A stretch of 45,031 nt of DNA from Alphaproteobacteria bacterium (GCA_018969425.1 JAGWYJ010000026.1:1-45031), one strand, 5' to 3'; numbered from the stretch's first letter, positions 17,373-26,787 are shown. Numbers and translations: made by a program. The notes: generated by a model not told the origin, from the letters alone.

Positions 17373-18086
17373 ATGGACCGCCGCATTGTTCTGGTGACCG
17401 GGGCCTCGAAGGGGCTTGGACGGGCTGCCGCCCTGGCGATCGCCCGTGCGGGATCGCATGTGATCCTCCTTTCGCGATCCGAGGCGGCGATGGTCCGGCT
17501 CGACGACGAGATCCGCGCGGAGACGGGACGCTCCGCCAGCCTCATTCCGATGGATCTGCGCGACAACGCTTCAGTCGACCGACTGGCCGGCGCGCTGCTG
17601 GAGCGCTTCGGAAGACTGGACGGCCTCTTCGCGAATGCGGGTGTGCTTGGATCCCTGGGACCTCTTGAATCGGTGTCGCCGCAATCCTTCGCCGAAACCC
17701 TGGAGACGAACCTTGTCGCCAACTGGAGGCTGGTTCGCGCCCTCCATCCGCTCCTGCGCGCAAGCCCAGCAGGCCGCGCGCTCTTCACCACCTCAGGCGC
17801 AGCGCCGAGGCCGAGGGCTTTCTGGGGCGCATACGCGGCCTCCAAGGCAGGCCTTGAGGCGATGATCGCATGCTACGCGGACGAAAATGAAAAGACGCCC
17901 CTGCGCATCAATCTGTTCGATCCCGGCCCGACGCGGACCGACATGAGGTTCAAGGCGATGCCCGGAGAAGATCGCTCCCTCTTGCCGACGCCTGAGACGG
18001 TCGTCGAACGCGTTCCGGAGTATCTCTCTGCAGAATTCACAGAGAACGGCCGCCGTCTGGCCTATGCGGCGCCCCTGAGAACCTGA
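17373..18086 (+). CDS. SDR family oxidoreductase, YciK-like
   Basis: This 237-residue short-chain dehydrogenase has the cofactor motif TGASKGLG (9-16), NAG near 88-90, and the catalytic Ser141, Tyr154 and Lys158 (TTSG and WGAYAASKAG). The pattern VILLSRSE after the second strand and LFDPGPTRTDMR resemble E. coli YciK, an SDR of unknown substrate. It starts 18 bases after purF and probably shares its transcript. It ends 6 bases before the converging der stop. Confidence 0.85.
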   Translation: MDRRIVLVTGASKGLGRAAALAIARAGSHVILLSRSEAAMVRLDDEIRAETGRSASLIPMDLRDNASVDRLAGALLERFGRLDGLFANAGVLGSLGPLESVSPQSFAETLETNLVANWRLVRALHPLLRASPAGRALFTTSGAAPRPRAFWGAYAASKAGLEAMIACYADENEKTPLRINLFDPGPTRTDMRFKAMPGEDRSLLPTPETVVERVPEYLSAEFTENGRRLAYAAPLRT

Positions 18087-18092
18087 GAGCAA

Positions 18093-19493
18093 TCAGTCTT
18101 TCTCCGCGAACGGATTTTTTCCCTGCCGGAGAACCAGACGGATCGGCACCCCGGGAAGATCGAACGCTTCCCTCAGCTCATTGATCAGGTACCGGCGATA
18201 GGTGTCAGGCATCTCCTCGGCGCGGGAAGCCATCAGTACGAATGTCGGAGGCCTTGTCTTCATCTGCGCCATATAGCGCGGCTTGATGCGCCGCCCTCCC
18301 GGAGCCGGGGGCGGATGCTTCTGAGTGACATACTGCAGCCAGTCATTGAGATCGCGCGTCTTGACCCGGGCCGACCAGTCCTTGTGCACCTTGAGGCAGG
18401 CGTCCATCAGCTTGTCGAGCCCCCGCCGGGTCTCACCTGAGACCGTCACAAGCGGCGACCCGCGAGCCTGTGGAACGCTGTCGGCGGCTCGCGCATCCAG
18501 TTCGCGGCGCAGATCTCCGGGCGATTCCGCGAGATCCCACTTGGTGATGGCGAACACGAGCCCGCGGCCCTCTCGCAGAGCGAGATTGGCGATTTGCAGA
18601 TCCTGCTTCTCGAAAGCCTCTCGCAGGTCCATCACGAGAACGACCACGTCTGCAAAACGGATTGCGTGAATGGTTTCGCTGGTCGACATCCGCTCAAGCC
18701 GGTCCTGGACCCGCGACCGCTTCCGAAGACCGGCCGTGTCCACAAGGCGTATGTCGCGCCCCCGCCAGGACCAGGAGACGGTCACGCTGTCGCGCGTGAT
18801 GCCCGCCTCAGGGCCGGTCACGAACCGATCATCCTCCAGCAGCGCGTTAAGAAGGGTGGACTTGCCGGCATTCGGGCGCCCGACAAAGGCCAGTCGGATC
18901 GGACGATCAGGGACAGACGGCGGCTCGGCGTCAGGATCAAACGCCTCGTCGTCAGCCTCGCCTTCTCCCAGGCTTACGCCGCCGGCGTCTCCCTCAAGCT
19001 TCACCTCAACCCGCAAGAGAGCCTCGTAGAGCTCACCCATCCCTTCGCCATGCTCGGCGGACAGAGCGGCAGGCTCCCCAAGCCCCAGACGCCACGCCTC
19101 CATCAGTCCGGCGTCGCCCTGACGACCCTCACACTTGTTGGCGATAAGGATGACCGGCTTGCCCGAGCGCCGCAGGATCTGCCCAAAGCGTTCGTCGAGC
19201 GAGGTCACCCCCTCCCGAGCGTCGTAGACGAACAGGCAGACATCCGCCGCCTCGATCGCCAGCTCTGTCTGCCGGCGCATTCTGGCTTCGAGCGAGCTGT
19301 CCGACACGTCCTCGAAACCGGCTGTGTCCACCAGCGTCAGATCCATGTCCCCGATGCGTCCGGATGTTTCCTTCCGGTCTCGGGTGACCCCGGGCTGATC
19401 GTCGACAAGGGCGATCTTGCGCCCGGCCAGACGATTGAACAGCGTGGACTTGCCGACATTGGGGCGACCCACAATGGCCACCGTGAGCGGCAT
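18093..19493 (-). CDS. der: ribosome biogenesis GTPase Der (EngA)
   Basis: Der is an essential tandem-GTPase acting in 50S subunit assembly. The 466-residue protein has a first G domain with GRPNVGKSTLFNR (9-21), DTAGFEDV and NKCEG. An acidic linker rich in Asp and Glu follows, then a second G domain with GRPNAGKSTLLN, DTAGLRKR and TKWD. The C-terminal KH-like domain ends with PPTFVLMASRAEEMP and the RRYLINELREAF region. It is the last gene of the panB-to-der operon, 36 bases after the bamB-like gene, matching the bamB-der linkage of many proteobacteria. Confidence 0.97.
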   Translation of the reverse strand: MPLTVAIVGRPNVGKSTLFNRLAGRKIALVDDQPGVTRDRKETSGRIGDMDLTLVDTAGFEDVSDSSLEARMRRQTELAIEAADVCLFVYDAREGVTSLDERFGQILRRSGKPVILIANKCEGRQGDAGLMEAWRLGLGEPAALSAEHGEGMGELYEALLRVEVKLEGDAGGVSLGEGEADDEAFDPDAEPPSVPDRPIRLAFVGRPNAGKSTLLNALLEDDRFVTGPEAGITRDSVTVSWSWRGRDIRLVDTAGLRKRSRVQDRLERMSTSETIHAIRFADVVVLVMDLREAFEKQDLQIANLALREGRGLVFAITKWDLAESPGDLRRELDARAADSVPQARGSPLVTVSGETRRGLDKLMDACLKVHKDWSARVKTRDLNDWLQYVTQKHPPPAPGGRRIKPRYMAQMKTRPPTFVLMASRAEEMPDTYRRYLINELREAFDLPGVPIRLVLRQGKNPFAEKD

Positions 19494-19529
19494 GATTATT
19501 CCTCCAGTGAGCGCCCGTCCGGCGTCGGA

Positions 19530-20867
19530 TCAGCGAACCGCCGTCAGCTGGCCCTTGTCGGTCAGCACATAGATGAGACCGCCAGCGGCGATGGGCTCGA
19601 TATAGGCGGGAGCGCCGAGCTTGAGACTGACTTCCGTCTCACCGGTCTGAGGAGAAAGACCAAGCATGTCTCCCTCAGACGACACCACCACCAGCCGATT
19701 GGAGGCGATAAGCGGACCTGTCCAGACGATGCGATCCTGCTTTTTCTTCTCGTTCCTGAACTCCTTCAGGTCCCGAACCCAGACCACCGCGCCATCAACA
19801 CGGTTGATGCAGGCCAGCTGACCGCCCGTCCCGATGATGAAGAGATGGTCTCCGCTGACCACAGGCCCGAGTCGGGAACCGAAGAGAATATTCCAGAGAC
19901 GTGTTCCGGTCCGCGAGTCGATGGCGGCGAGAACGCCCGAGTGACTGGCCGCATAGACGATACCGTCGCGGATGGCCGGCCGACCTGCGATGTCGTTGAT
20001 CGCAGAGAGCGGAGTAAACCGTCCGACCGTCGTCAGAGTGTCCGACCAGAGCCTTCGTCCATTCGCCGGGATGTAGGCGATGAGCTCGCCCGAAGAATAG
20101 GGCGAAACCAGGATCTCGTCCGTCACCGCGGGGCTGGGAGAGGCCAGGATGCGCGCCGACTCAGCGATCGCCTGATCGGTCCAGGACACTTCGCCCGTCT
20201 CAACGTTGAGCGCATAGAGGTCGTTGTTCGTGGTGGTCACATAGGCCCGCCCGCCGAGTATCGCGGGAGACCCCGACACCGGGCTCTCCGTCGGACGTTT
20301 CCAGATCTCGGAGCCGTCAGCCGTCGACAGGGCGACAATGTATCCGTATCCGGAGCTCACGATCAGGCGCTCTCCGGCGACCGCGAGGCCTCCGCCGACA
20401 GCTATCTTATCGCGCTTGAAGGAGGAGGTCAGAGACCGGGTCCAGAGACGCCGGCCTCGAGCCGCATCATAAGCGGAGACGCGCTGATTGGCGTCGATAA
20501 CGAAGACGCGGCCATCCGACACCACAGGCGGCGCCACCAGCCGTCGCTGAATATCCGATCCGGCGCCCACATCCGCGCGCCAGTCGACCTTGAAGGACTG
20601 CCCTGCTTCGGCGTGAGGCGGGGTCTTGGACGGGTTCTGCCCGGCCTGAGGCCAGTCTGCGGTCGCAGCAGAGGGCGACAGCTGCACAGTGACCGCTGCA
20701 CGCTCAGGGTCAGCGGCCAGCTTCTGGTCAAGAACGCTCATATTCACCCGACCGGCGCGCTCCTCCTCCTTGGCCTTTTCGGCCTTCTCGGCGCCGCCGA
20801 ACATGGAGCAGGCGCCCAGCATGGCGAGGGCGAGGGCGGATAGCGCGAAATGTCTCGGATGCATCAT
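19530..20867 (-). CDS. bamB: PQQ-like beta-propeller lipoprotein, BamB-like
   Basis: BamB is a beta-propeller lipoprotein subunit of the outer-membrane BAM assembly complex. This 445-residue protein has a lipoprotein signal with lipobox LGAC (Cys20). Repeated PQQ-type blades follow, with the recurrent pattern of a Gly-Arg-Val-Tyr/Phe strand, then Ala-Leu/Tyr, G and W (DAARGRRLWTRSL, TADGSEIWKRP, ETGEVSWTDQA, SRTGTRLWNILF). Linkage to der and to a YfgM-like gene mirrors the yfgM-bamB-der order of E. coli. The start overlaps the preceding stop by 4 bases. Confidence 0.85.
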   Translation of the reverse strand: MMHPRHFALSALALAMLGACSMFGGAEKAEKAKEEERAGRVNMSVLDQKLAADPERAAVTVQLSPSAATADWPQAGQNPSKTPPHAEAGQSFKVDWRADVGAGSDIQRRLVAPPVVSDGRVFVIDANQRVSAYDAARGRRLWTRSLTSSFKRDKIAVGGGLAVAGERLIVSSGYGYIVALSTADGSEIWKRPTESPVSGSPAILGGRAYVTTTNNDLYALNVETGEVSWTDQAIAESARILASPSPAVTDEILVSPYSSGELIAYIPANGRRLWSDTLTTVGRFTPLSAINDIAGRPAIRDGIVYAASHSGVLAAIDSRTGTRLWNILFGSRLGPVVSGDHLFIIGTGGQLACINRVDGAVVWVRDLKEFRNEKKKQDRIVWTGPLIASNRLVVVSSEGDMLGLSPQTGETEVSLKLGAPAYIEPIAAGGLIYVLTDKGQLTAVR

Positions 20868-21559
20868 GGCTTGGCCTGACCTGTCGCCTCGGGCGCCGCG
20901 GCAGGCTCTGCGGCCGCCTCCGGCTGGGGCAGAACCACAAGCGCCTGCTGAACCCTGCGCTTCATTTCCTGAGGCGCATCAAGTTCGAGGGTCAGGGCCT
21001 GATATTCCTTGCGCGCGCGCTCGACGTCGCCCGTCGAAAGCGCCTTGGCCGCAATCAGCTCTCTGGCCAGCGCGCCCGTATTGCCGCCGGCTTCAAGAAG
21101 CGGCGCCACCATCGTCTCCAGCGTCGGAAGATCGACGACGTCCGCCTGGACATAAGCGCTCTTCAGGCGGGCGAGATCGCCCAGAAGTCCATCATCCTTC
21201 TCATCCACCGCATCCAGGTGGGCGGCGACGGCCTTCGGATCTCCTCCGAGTCGGCCTTCGACCTCCGCCAGCAGATGACCTGACACGAGGGCGTAGCCGC
21301 CTTTGCCGTCGGCGAGCCCCTTGAGGGCGTCCCGGGCCGCCGGCAGGTCTCCCGATTGGAGGGCCTTGGTGGCGGTCATGAACGTCTTGGCTGAGGCCTC
21401 GATGGTCTGATTGCGGGAGAATTTAAGGTATTCGAACACCGCCACGGCGCCGATGATCAGCGCCACGCCTCCAAACAGAAAGGGAGCGGTCCGCTTCCAC
21501 AATTTGGCGGCCTTCTCCTGACGGAGACTTTCTTCAACTTCTTCAAAGACGTCGGCCAC
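20864..21559 (-). CDS. YfgM-like membrane-anchored tetratricopeptide protein
   Basis: This 231-residue protein begins with a GTG codon. It has a cytoplasmic N-terminus (DVFEEVEESLRQEKAAKLW), one membrane helix (about 25-45) and a periplasmic domain of helical TPR-like hairpins. A Pro/Ala-rich tail follows. This is the layout of YfgM, an ancillary SecYEG-associated protein linked to periplasmic chaperones. Its ATGA overlap with the BamB-like gene supports a shared envelope-assembly role. Sequence similarity to E. coli YfgM itself appears low, so I leave the symbol blank. Confidence 0.8.
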   Translation of the reverse strand: MADVFEEVEESLRQEKAAKLWKRTAPFLFGGVALIIGAVAVFEYLKFSRNQTIEASAKTFMTATKALQSGDLPAARDALKGLADGKGGYALVSGHLLAEVEGRLGGDPKAVAAHLDAVDEKDDGLLGDLARLKSAYVQADVVDLPTLETMVAPLLEAGGNTGALARELIAAKALSTGDVERARKEYQALTLELDAPQEMKRRVQQALVVLPQPEAAAEPAAAPEATGQAKP

Positions 21560-21621
21560 GCTTCACGATGCTCCGTCAGAGGGTTGGCAAGACCCTAGCC
21601 GGACCTGCGGAAGACTGCAAT

Positions 21622-22461
21622 TCAAGAAGGCGGCGCACACTGCGGTCGTTTCATGGAATAGGTCTCTTTTTCGCCCGGAAAGCGTCGTGAACGAACGTCA
21701 GACGCATAAGCCGCAGCCGCCCGGTCCAGCTCCCCGCGGAGATCCGCATAACGCCGGACGAAGCGCGGCGTCTGCTCGAACATCCCCAACATATCGTCGA
21801 TCACCAGAATCTGACCGTCGCAGGCCGATGACGCCCCGATCCCGATGGTCGGGCACGACACCAGAGACGTCACCTCTCTGGCCAGATCCTCTGCGCACCC
21901 CTCCACAACGATAGCGAAACAGCCGGCGCGATCCGCCGCCTCCGCCTCAGCGAGCACTCTCGCCCGCTCCGCACGCGTGCGGCCGCGCGTTCGGAATCCC
22001 CCGTCCGCGTGAACAGCCTGCGGCCTCAGTCCGACATGCCCCATCACAGGGATGCCGCGGGCGACGAGAAACTCGATCGTCGGCGCGGCGTAAGCTCCCG
22101 ATTCGATCTTCACGGCCTGGCATCCCGTTTCCTTCAGCACCCTCGAAGCGCTGAGGAAGGCCGCCTCCGGACCGCTTTCATAGCTGCCAAAGGGAAGATC
22201 GACGACGACGAACGCCGACTGGGACCCCCGCATCACCGCCTGACCGTGAAGGATCATCATCTCGAGGGTCACGCCAAGCGTCGTGGGGAGGCCGTGCACC
22301 ACCATGCCGACAGAATCGCCCACCAGGAGAACATCGCAGTGCCGGTCGAGAAGCGCGGCGACCGGAGCGGAGTAAGCGGTGAGACAGACGAGAGGCTGCC
22401 CTCCCTTCGCGGCGGCGAGATCCCGAACGGTCCGTCTCTGGGTCCGCACCTGGGTCGACAT
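21622..22461 (-). CDS. panB: 3-methyl-2-oxobutanoate hydroxymethyltransferase PanB
   Basis: PanB transfers a hydroxymethyl group from methylene-tetrahydrofolate to alpha-ketoisovalerate, the first committed step to pantothenate and CoA. The 279-residue protein has the metal-binding Asp49 in GDSVGMV and a second Asp in VVVDLPFGSYE. VKIESGAY and GHVGLRPQ are present, as is the catalytic-Glu region near IGIGASSACDGQILV. It lies 62 bases upstream of the YfgM-like gene on the same strand and may be first in that operon. Confidence 0.95.
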   Translation of the reverse strand: MSTQVRTQRRTVRDLAAAKGGQPLVCLTAYSAPVAALLDRHCDVLLVGDSVGMVVHGLPTTLGVTLEMMILHGQAVMRGSQSAFVVVDLPFGSYESGPEAAFLSASRVLKETGCQAVKIESGAYAAPTIEFLVARGIPVMGHVGLRPQAVHADGGFRTRGRTRAERARVLAEAEAADRAGCFAIVVEGCAEDLAREVTSLVSCPTIGIGASSACDGQILVIDDMLGMFEQTPRFVRRYADLRGELDRAAAAYASDVRSRRFPGEKETYSMKRPQCAPPS

Positions 22462-22653
22462 CCGGTCAAGCCTCCAACCATCCGACTACATGACGTAAGG
22501 TCCAGAACGGAAAATATCAATGGGACGCGGGTCAGCGCTGGAACAAGGGGCTGAAGCCGGACCGATGGCGGCCCGGGCGCGACCGATGAAACCGGGCCGG
22601 CGGTCAGAGACTGGCGACAGGCTGGATGGACCGCCGAAAGGCTTGAGAGACCC

Positions 22654-23115
22654 TCAGGCCCGACGACGCTCAAGGCTGCGGATATAGCGCTCATGCTCCT
22701 GAATAGGATCGAGAACGCGCTCCTCGCCGCGGGCGGCCGGCCGGGTCGCCTCGCGGGCTTCCTTCTTGGCGCGAGCCGCTTCCTTTATCGCCTTCTTGCG
22801 TTCCTTGCGTTCAGCGCGCTTCTGGGCGTCGATGGACAATTCATTCGCCAGGCGCTGCCTCTCGGCCTCTGCCAGAGCTTCGACCCGGGCGGCTTCCGCG
22901 GCGGCGGCGGCCTCCTCCCGTGCGCGCTGGCGCTCCATTTTCTCCTCAAGCCTCTGGCGGCGAACCGCCTCGATCCGCTCGCGCCTTTCAGCGTCGTGAT
23001 CGACAGGTTCGACGGCCTGCACAGCCGGCTTGGGCTTGAATTTTGCGAGAAGTGCCTGCTTCGCGGCGGCCGATGCGGCCTGCCGTTCGGAAAACGTCGA
23101 CTGTTTGGGTTGCAT
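22654..23115 (-). CDS. DUF6481-like charged coiled-coil protein
   Basis: This 153-residue product is almost entirely Ala, Glu, Arg and Lys and should form a long charged helix or coiled coil. The opening STFSERQAASAAAKQALLAKF closely fits the DUF6481 pattern of small alphaproteobacterial proteins, which I know only as uncharacterised. The C-terminal end LDPIQEHERYIRSLERRRA departs from the rest. It has about 190 bases of non-coding sequence on each side, so it is probably a single-gene transcript. No function can be assigned. Confidence 0.6.
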   Translation of the reverse strand: MQPKQSTFSERQAASAAAKQALLAKFKPKPAVQAVEPVDHDAERRERIEAVRRQRLEEKMERQRAREEAAAAAEAARVEALAEAERQRLANELSIDAQKRAERKERKKAIKEAARAKKEAREATRPAARGEERVLDPIQEHERYIRSLERRRA

Positions 23116-23306
23116 CAGATCTTTCGGATTACACGCTGAGTCTTTGACTGAGGTGCGCGTTCCATAAAGCGAAGTTGCGCGTTCGTCCAGTCACCCTCCG
23201 ATGTCGACCATCATTCTTCGGGAAACGATCGGTCACATGGGCGACAACACGCCCCTCCCGGCAGGTTGAACCCGGACCCGCGCGGGCCGACGGGAGCGCC
23301 CTGCCG

Positions 23307-23669
23307 TCAGGACGACGGCTTGGGCAGAAGCACGCGCTCATAATCAGCAGGAGAAAACCCGACAAGAAGCGATGCGGCGCCCTCGAGAACCGGCCGCTTG
23401 ATGAGAAGACGATCGTCCATCATCGCCGCGATCGCCCGATCTCCCGAGAGCTCGGCGCGAACGGTCGGGTCGAGCTTGCGATAGGCGGCGCCCTTGCGGT
23501 TGAGCACTGTCTCTATGCCGACCTCCCGGACCCAGGACTTCAGACGATCCGGGTCGAGACCGCCTGCGCGATAATCGTGAAACCGGAATACGAGACCGCG
23601 TTCGTCGAGCCAGCGGCGAGCCGCCGCGACCGAATCGCAGTTACGAATGCCGTAAAGGACAAGATTCAT
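23307..23669 (-). CDS. ArsC/Spx-family protein, YffB-like
   Basis: This 120-residue thioredoxin-fold protein starts at the ATG at 23669, giving MNLVLYGIRNCDSV. The single active-site region Cys (C11) in NCDSVAAARRW, the YRAGGLDPDRLKSWV segment and LNRKGAAYRKLD match the YffB branch of the arsenate reductase (ArsC) family. YffB proteins bind glutathione and have no proven arsenate activity. The frame is open 79 codons further upstream into the GST gene, but that extension is not ArsC-like. It lies 62 bases downstream of the GST-like gene, a fitting thiol-redox neighbour. Confidence 0.85.
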   Translation of the reverse strand: MNLVLYGIRNCDSVAAARRWLDERGLVFRFHDYRAGGLDPDRLKSWVREVGIETVLNRKGAAYRKLDPTVRAELSGDRAIAAMMDDRLLIKRPVLEGAASLLVGFSPADYERVLLPKPSS

Positions 23670-23731
23670 GTCGCCCGCATCCCCTGCGCCGTCGCACCGC
23701 CTGTGCCGATACGAGGCGCTGCGCCGATGGG

Positions 23732-24775
23732 TCAAGGGGCGAAGGGTTTCGCCTGAAAGGTCTCGAGCATCGCCTGAAGGTCCGGATATGACGCCCGAAG
23801 ACCGGCAAGGTCGGCCCTCGCCTGATCGATGATGGGATGCCGACACATCTCGATCGCCTCTCTCCAGCTCGCGCGACCACGGATACGTCCATACCACGCC
23901 CGGCACTCCGGAAGCCCCTGACGGTTATAGAAACCCTCCAGCCATCCGCCCTCCTCAAGGCGCAGGAACACAGCCGACCAGGAAATATCCGCAAGAGTGA
24001 ACTGCGATCCCAGAATCCACGGACCGCCCGACGCCTTCAGCTGCCCTTCAAGCGAAAGCAGGTGATCCTCCATGGCGTTGCGACTGGAGGAAATCAGGGT
24101 TCGCAACGGAGCGATCGACATCATTCGCCGGGGACCGAGGCATTTGAACAGGAAGAAATAGAAAGGCCGCCTGCGGTCGGGATGGTAGAGAAGACCGGCC
24201 AGAATTCGATGAGCGGGAATATAGCGAAGCGCCGTGAAGAAGAGCGGAATGGTAAGCCCGGGAACGGCGCCGCCGGCGCTCTCCTGCAGGGCGCGTTCAG
24301 GGGAGGCGCTGGGCAGGGTCGCCTTACGGATCCAGTCCGTCATTCTGGCATGCTCATCGGGGTCGGCCGGTTCCAGAGGGGCTGCGCCCTCCCCGGCGTG
24401 ACGGGCGGCATAGGCCATGATGTCGTCGGATTCGTAGACTGGATGCCCTTTGTGCACGAGCACAGGCACGAGCCCGGCGGGGTTCACCTTGAGAAACGCC
24501 TCCGAGATGGTTTCATAGGAACCCGTCTCGATCAGGTCGATCGGCCGGCTTCGGTAGGACAAACCGAGCTCGGCGAAAACAAGACGCGTCTTTCGGGAGC
24601 AATGGGAAAAGGCGTTGTTGTAGAGTTCGAACTCCTCCTCATGAGGGAGGCTGATCTCCGGATGCAGACCGCCCGTCATGGGCCGGGTCCTGTGACGACG
24701 CTTTCCTGCCGCCCACGCCGCCGCAGGGAGCAGCGCCAGCGCCAGTAGGATCAGCCCTGCGAACTCTGCTGTCAC
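23732..24775 (-). CDS. membrane-anchored glutathione S-transferase-like protein
   Basis: The start chosen is GTG at 24775, because AGGAGG sits five bases before it. The 347-residue product opens with one hydrophobic helix (about 4-23) and a basic KRRHRTR segment, predicting an N-terminal membrane anchor. A thioredoxin-fold GST domain begins near 48 with ELYNNAFSHCSRKTR, where Cys59 takes the usual catalytic position, and NPAGLVPVLVHKG and YESDDIMAYAA bind glutathione in relatives. A helical C-terminal domain contains ILGSQFTLADISW. A canonical cytosolic GST is near 210 residues, so the anchor and a long C-terminal region are extras. Substrate unknown. Confidence 0.82.
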   Translation of the reverse strand: MTAEFAGLILLALALLPAAAWAAGKRRHRTRPMTGGLHPEISLPHEEEFELYNNAFSHCSRKTRLVFAELGLSYRSRPIDLIETGSYETISEAFLKVNPAGLVPVLVHKGHPVYESDDIMAYAARHAGEGAAPLEPADPDEHARMTDWIRKATLPSASPERALQESAGGAVPGLTIPLFFTALRYIPAHRILAGLLYHPDRRRPFYFFLFKCLGPRRMMSIAPLRTLISSSRNAMEDHLLSLEGQLKASGGPWILGSQFTLADISWSAVFLRLEEGGWLEGFYNRQGLPECRAWYGRIRGRASWREAIEMCRHPIIDQARADLAGLRASYPDLQAMLETFQAKPFAP

Positions 24776-24838
24776 CGTCCCTCCTGAACTGTATGAGCAG
24801 TCGGGAGAAATCCCTTTTGACCCTCCGGACGTGAACTT

Positions 24839-24868
24839 ATTGTCCGATCCGTCGCTCAGGGCCGTCAA
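24839..24868 (-). promoter_or_regulatory. candidate promoter for the GST-like gene
   Basis: On the minus strand, TTGACG (24868-24863) is separated by 18 bases from GACAAT (24844-24839). Five of six and four of six positions match the housekeeping boxes. It lies between the carboxylesterase stop and the GST-like start at 24775, leaving a leader of about 55 bases. Confidence 0.45.
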
Positions 24869-24921
24869 GACACGGGACAGCCCCGCCCCCGCACCTATCG
24901 AGGCGGAAACGACGGACGCAC

Positions 24922-26610
24922 CTAACGGCTCGCCCCGGCGGACGCCTCGATACGTCCTGTCAGATCACGCTCCAGGAGATCCAGACGATCACGTCGGACA
25001 CCGCTCTCAACCCTGAGAGAATGATCAAGAATCAACCACTGATCGCTTTCGCCATACCCCGGCCAGGGCGGCAGGCCCTGGCCATTGGGATTTCCGGTGC
25101 GGGCGAAGTTTGTCCAGTAAAGTCCCATGAGCCTCGAGAGTTCCCGGTCCGCCTCCGACATTTCGAGAAGCCAGTCGTTCGTCCCGAAAACAAAAGGGAT
25201 CTCAGCGGAATGGAAGGCGCCCGCCGTCTGCCCCTCCTGAGGAGGACGGCGCGAGAAGAAGTAGAGAAAGGTCGGCTGCCTTCGCGCGGCGGCCGCCTTG
25301 CCGAGAAACCGGGTATGCACCCCGAAGAGGGAATCGCCCAGCATCGTCGCCTCCGCGCCGCGCCACTCTGTCGGATGGTCGAGCCCGTAGAAACGGATAA
25401 GCGGATCCGCCACATCGCCATAGGCTGCACGAAACGCCGCCAGACGAGATCCCCGATCCTCCGGCGACCGCGGAACGTCCACAGACGGACCGCCTATGGT
25501 GGGATAAAGCAGCGTCCCCTCATCCGCGTTGTAACCGGCCAGAACCGGCGTCTGCGCATACGCGCCCTCTGCGATCGCCCTCCCCACGGGCATGGGCAGT
25601 ACGACGCCGTCGGCGCCCGGCATGAAGTTTCCTCCCGGAGGAGGAGTCGCGGTCAGCGCCTTCAGGATCGCCTCGGCCGGGATAGATCGCAGAGCGGCGG
25701 CATCCGCAGGCCCTGCGACAAGTCCGGAAGCTCGGATGAACTCTTCCCCGCGTGAATCGTCGATGCGACGGAAGTCATAGGAATAAACGCCGCTCTGCAG
25801 AATCACCTTGTCAAAAAGACCGCGCGCAAGCGGAGAGGCCATGAGCTGACTGACAGACTGACCTCCGGCGCTCTCCCCGAAGATCGTGACATTGTCCGGG
25901 TCCCCGCCGAAGGCGCGGATGTTCTCCTGCACCCACCCCAGCGCAGCGATCAGATCCTGAAGTCCGTAATTGCCCGACGCGCCGGTTGAACTCTCCGCCG
26001 TCAGCGCCGGATGCGAAAGATAACCGAAAGCGTTCAGACGATAGTTGACCGTCACAAGAACCACGCCGTTCCTGACAAGGGCGTTGCCGGACAGCCTCGG
26101 ATCGGCTCCCGAACCGGTCTGATGAGATCCTCCATGGATCCACACCATGACGGGACGCGCCGCACGGTCAGCTCCTGCGCCCGCGCGGACATTGAGGTAG
26201 AGACAATCCTCGCTCATCGGCGCCCCCTGCAGCGCCGCGAGCCGATTGAGCGTCTGACCGAGGGCCGGTTCGACAAGTCCCTGGGAAAGGACCACGCGAC
26301 GGATAAAGCCGCCCTGGCCGTCGTCAGGCTGCATGCACCGCGCCCCCGCTTTTCCGGCCTCTCGCACGCCCTCCCAGGAAGCGGGAGGGACCGGAGGCGC
26401 CCAGCGCCTCTCGCCGATGGGAGGTGCGGCGTAGGGAATGCCGGCGAACAGGGCCACGCTTTTGTCATCTTCGGCCCAGACGCCCTCCAGCGCCCCCTGA
26501 GCCACCTGAGCCGCAGGCGCTGACGGCGGACCGGCAAGTTCCGGCGTCCTCGGCGAGCAGGCGCCGAACGCAAGCGCGATCAGGCTGAGAACGGCGAACG
26601 AGGGCCTCAT
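24922..26610 (-). CDS. type-B carboxylesterase, predicted lipoprotein
   Basis: This 562-residue alpha/beta hydrolase belongs to the carboxylesterase type B (cholinesterase-like) family, which hydrolyses carboxylic esters. The signal peptide ends in lipobox FGAC (Cys18), so it is probably an outer-membrane-anchored lipoprotein. Family motifs are the N-terminal GIPYAAPPIGERRW, EDCLYLNV and the oxyanion HGG. The triad is Ser247 in FGESAGG, Glu364 in NADEGTLL and His467 in AFHSAEIPFVFG. It is transcribed divergently from an SxxK hydrolase gene with 177 bases between. Natural substrate unknown. Confidence 0.93.
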   Translation of the reverse strand: MRPSFAVLSLIALAFGACSPRTPELAGPPSAPAAQVAQGALEGVWAEDDKSVALFAGIPYAAPPIGERRWAPPVPPASWEGVREAGKAGARCMQPDDGQGGFIRRVVLSQGLVEPALGQTLNRLAALQGAPMSEDCLYLNVRAGAGADRAARPVMVWIHGGSHQTGSGADPRLSGNALVRNGVVLVTVNYRLNAFGYLSHPALTAESSTGASGNYGLQDLIAALGWVQENIRAFGGDPDNVTIFGESAGGQSVSQLMASPLARGLFDKVILQSGVYSYDFRRIDDSRGEEFIRASGLVAGPADAAALRSIPAEAILKALTATPPPGGNFMPGADGVVLPMPVGRAIAEGAYAQTPVLAGYNADEGTLLYPTIGGPSVDVPRSPEDRGSRLAAFRAAYGDVADPLIRFYGLDHPTEWRGAEATMLGDSLFGVHTRFLGKAAAARRQPTFLYFFSRRPPQEGQTAGAFHSAEIPFVFGTNDWLLEMSEADRELSRLMGLYWTNFARTGNPNGQGLPPWPGYGESDQWLILDHSLRVESGVRRDRLDLLERDLTGRIEASAGASR

Positions 26611-26787
26611 GTCGAACGACTCCGAAACATCCCGGATCGGGCGGGGATGAACTTCCGTTGTTCCCTACCATCGCGAGGCAACCCTCGCCAGACGAGCCGC
26701 TATCCCCGGGGCCGAACCGGGAGCGCTTTATTCACGGGCTGCGGCGGGCTAGCGTCTGGGATCGGACGTTCGCAGGAGACAAAGCTC

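Noticed and set aside
18594-20843. A very long + strand open frame (749 codons) opposite der and the BamB-like gene
   Set aside because: It is antisense to two confidently identified genes, its translation is Arg/His/Gly-rich with no family motif, and long antisense frames are expected at this GC content.
22569-22599. Hairpin CGGCCCGG / CCGGGCCG between panB and the DUF6481-like gene
   Set aside because: The stem is perfect but the loop is 15 bases and there is no T tract on either strand, so I do not call a terminator.
23670-23906. Longer form of the ArsC/YffB-like protein starting at 23906
   Set aside because: The extension runs through the GST-like gene and is not ArsC-like; the family begins at the ATG at 23669.
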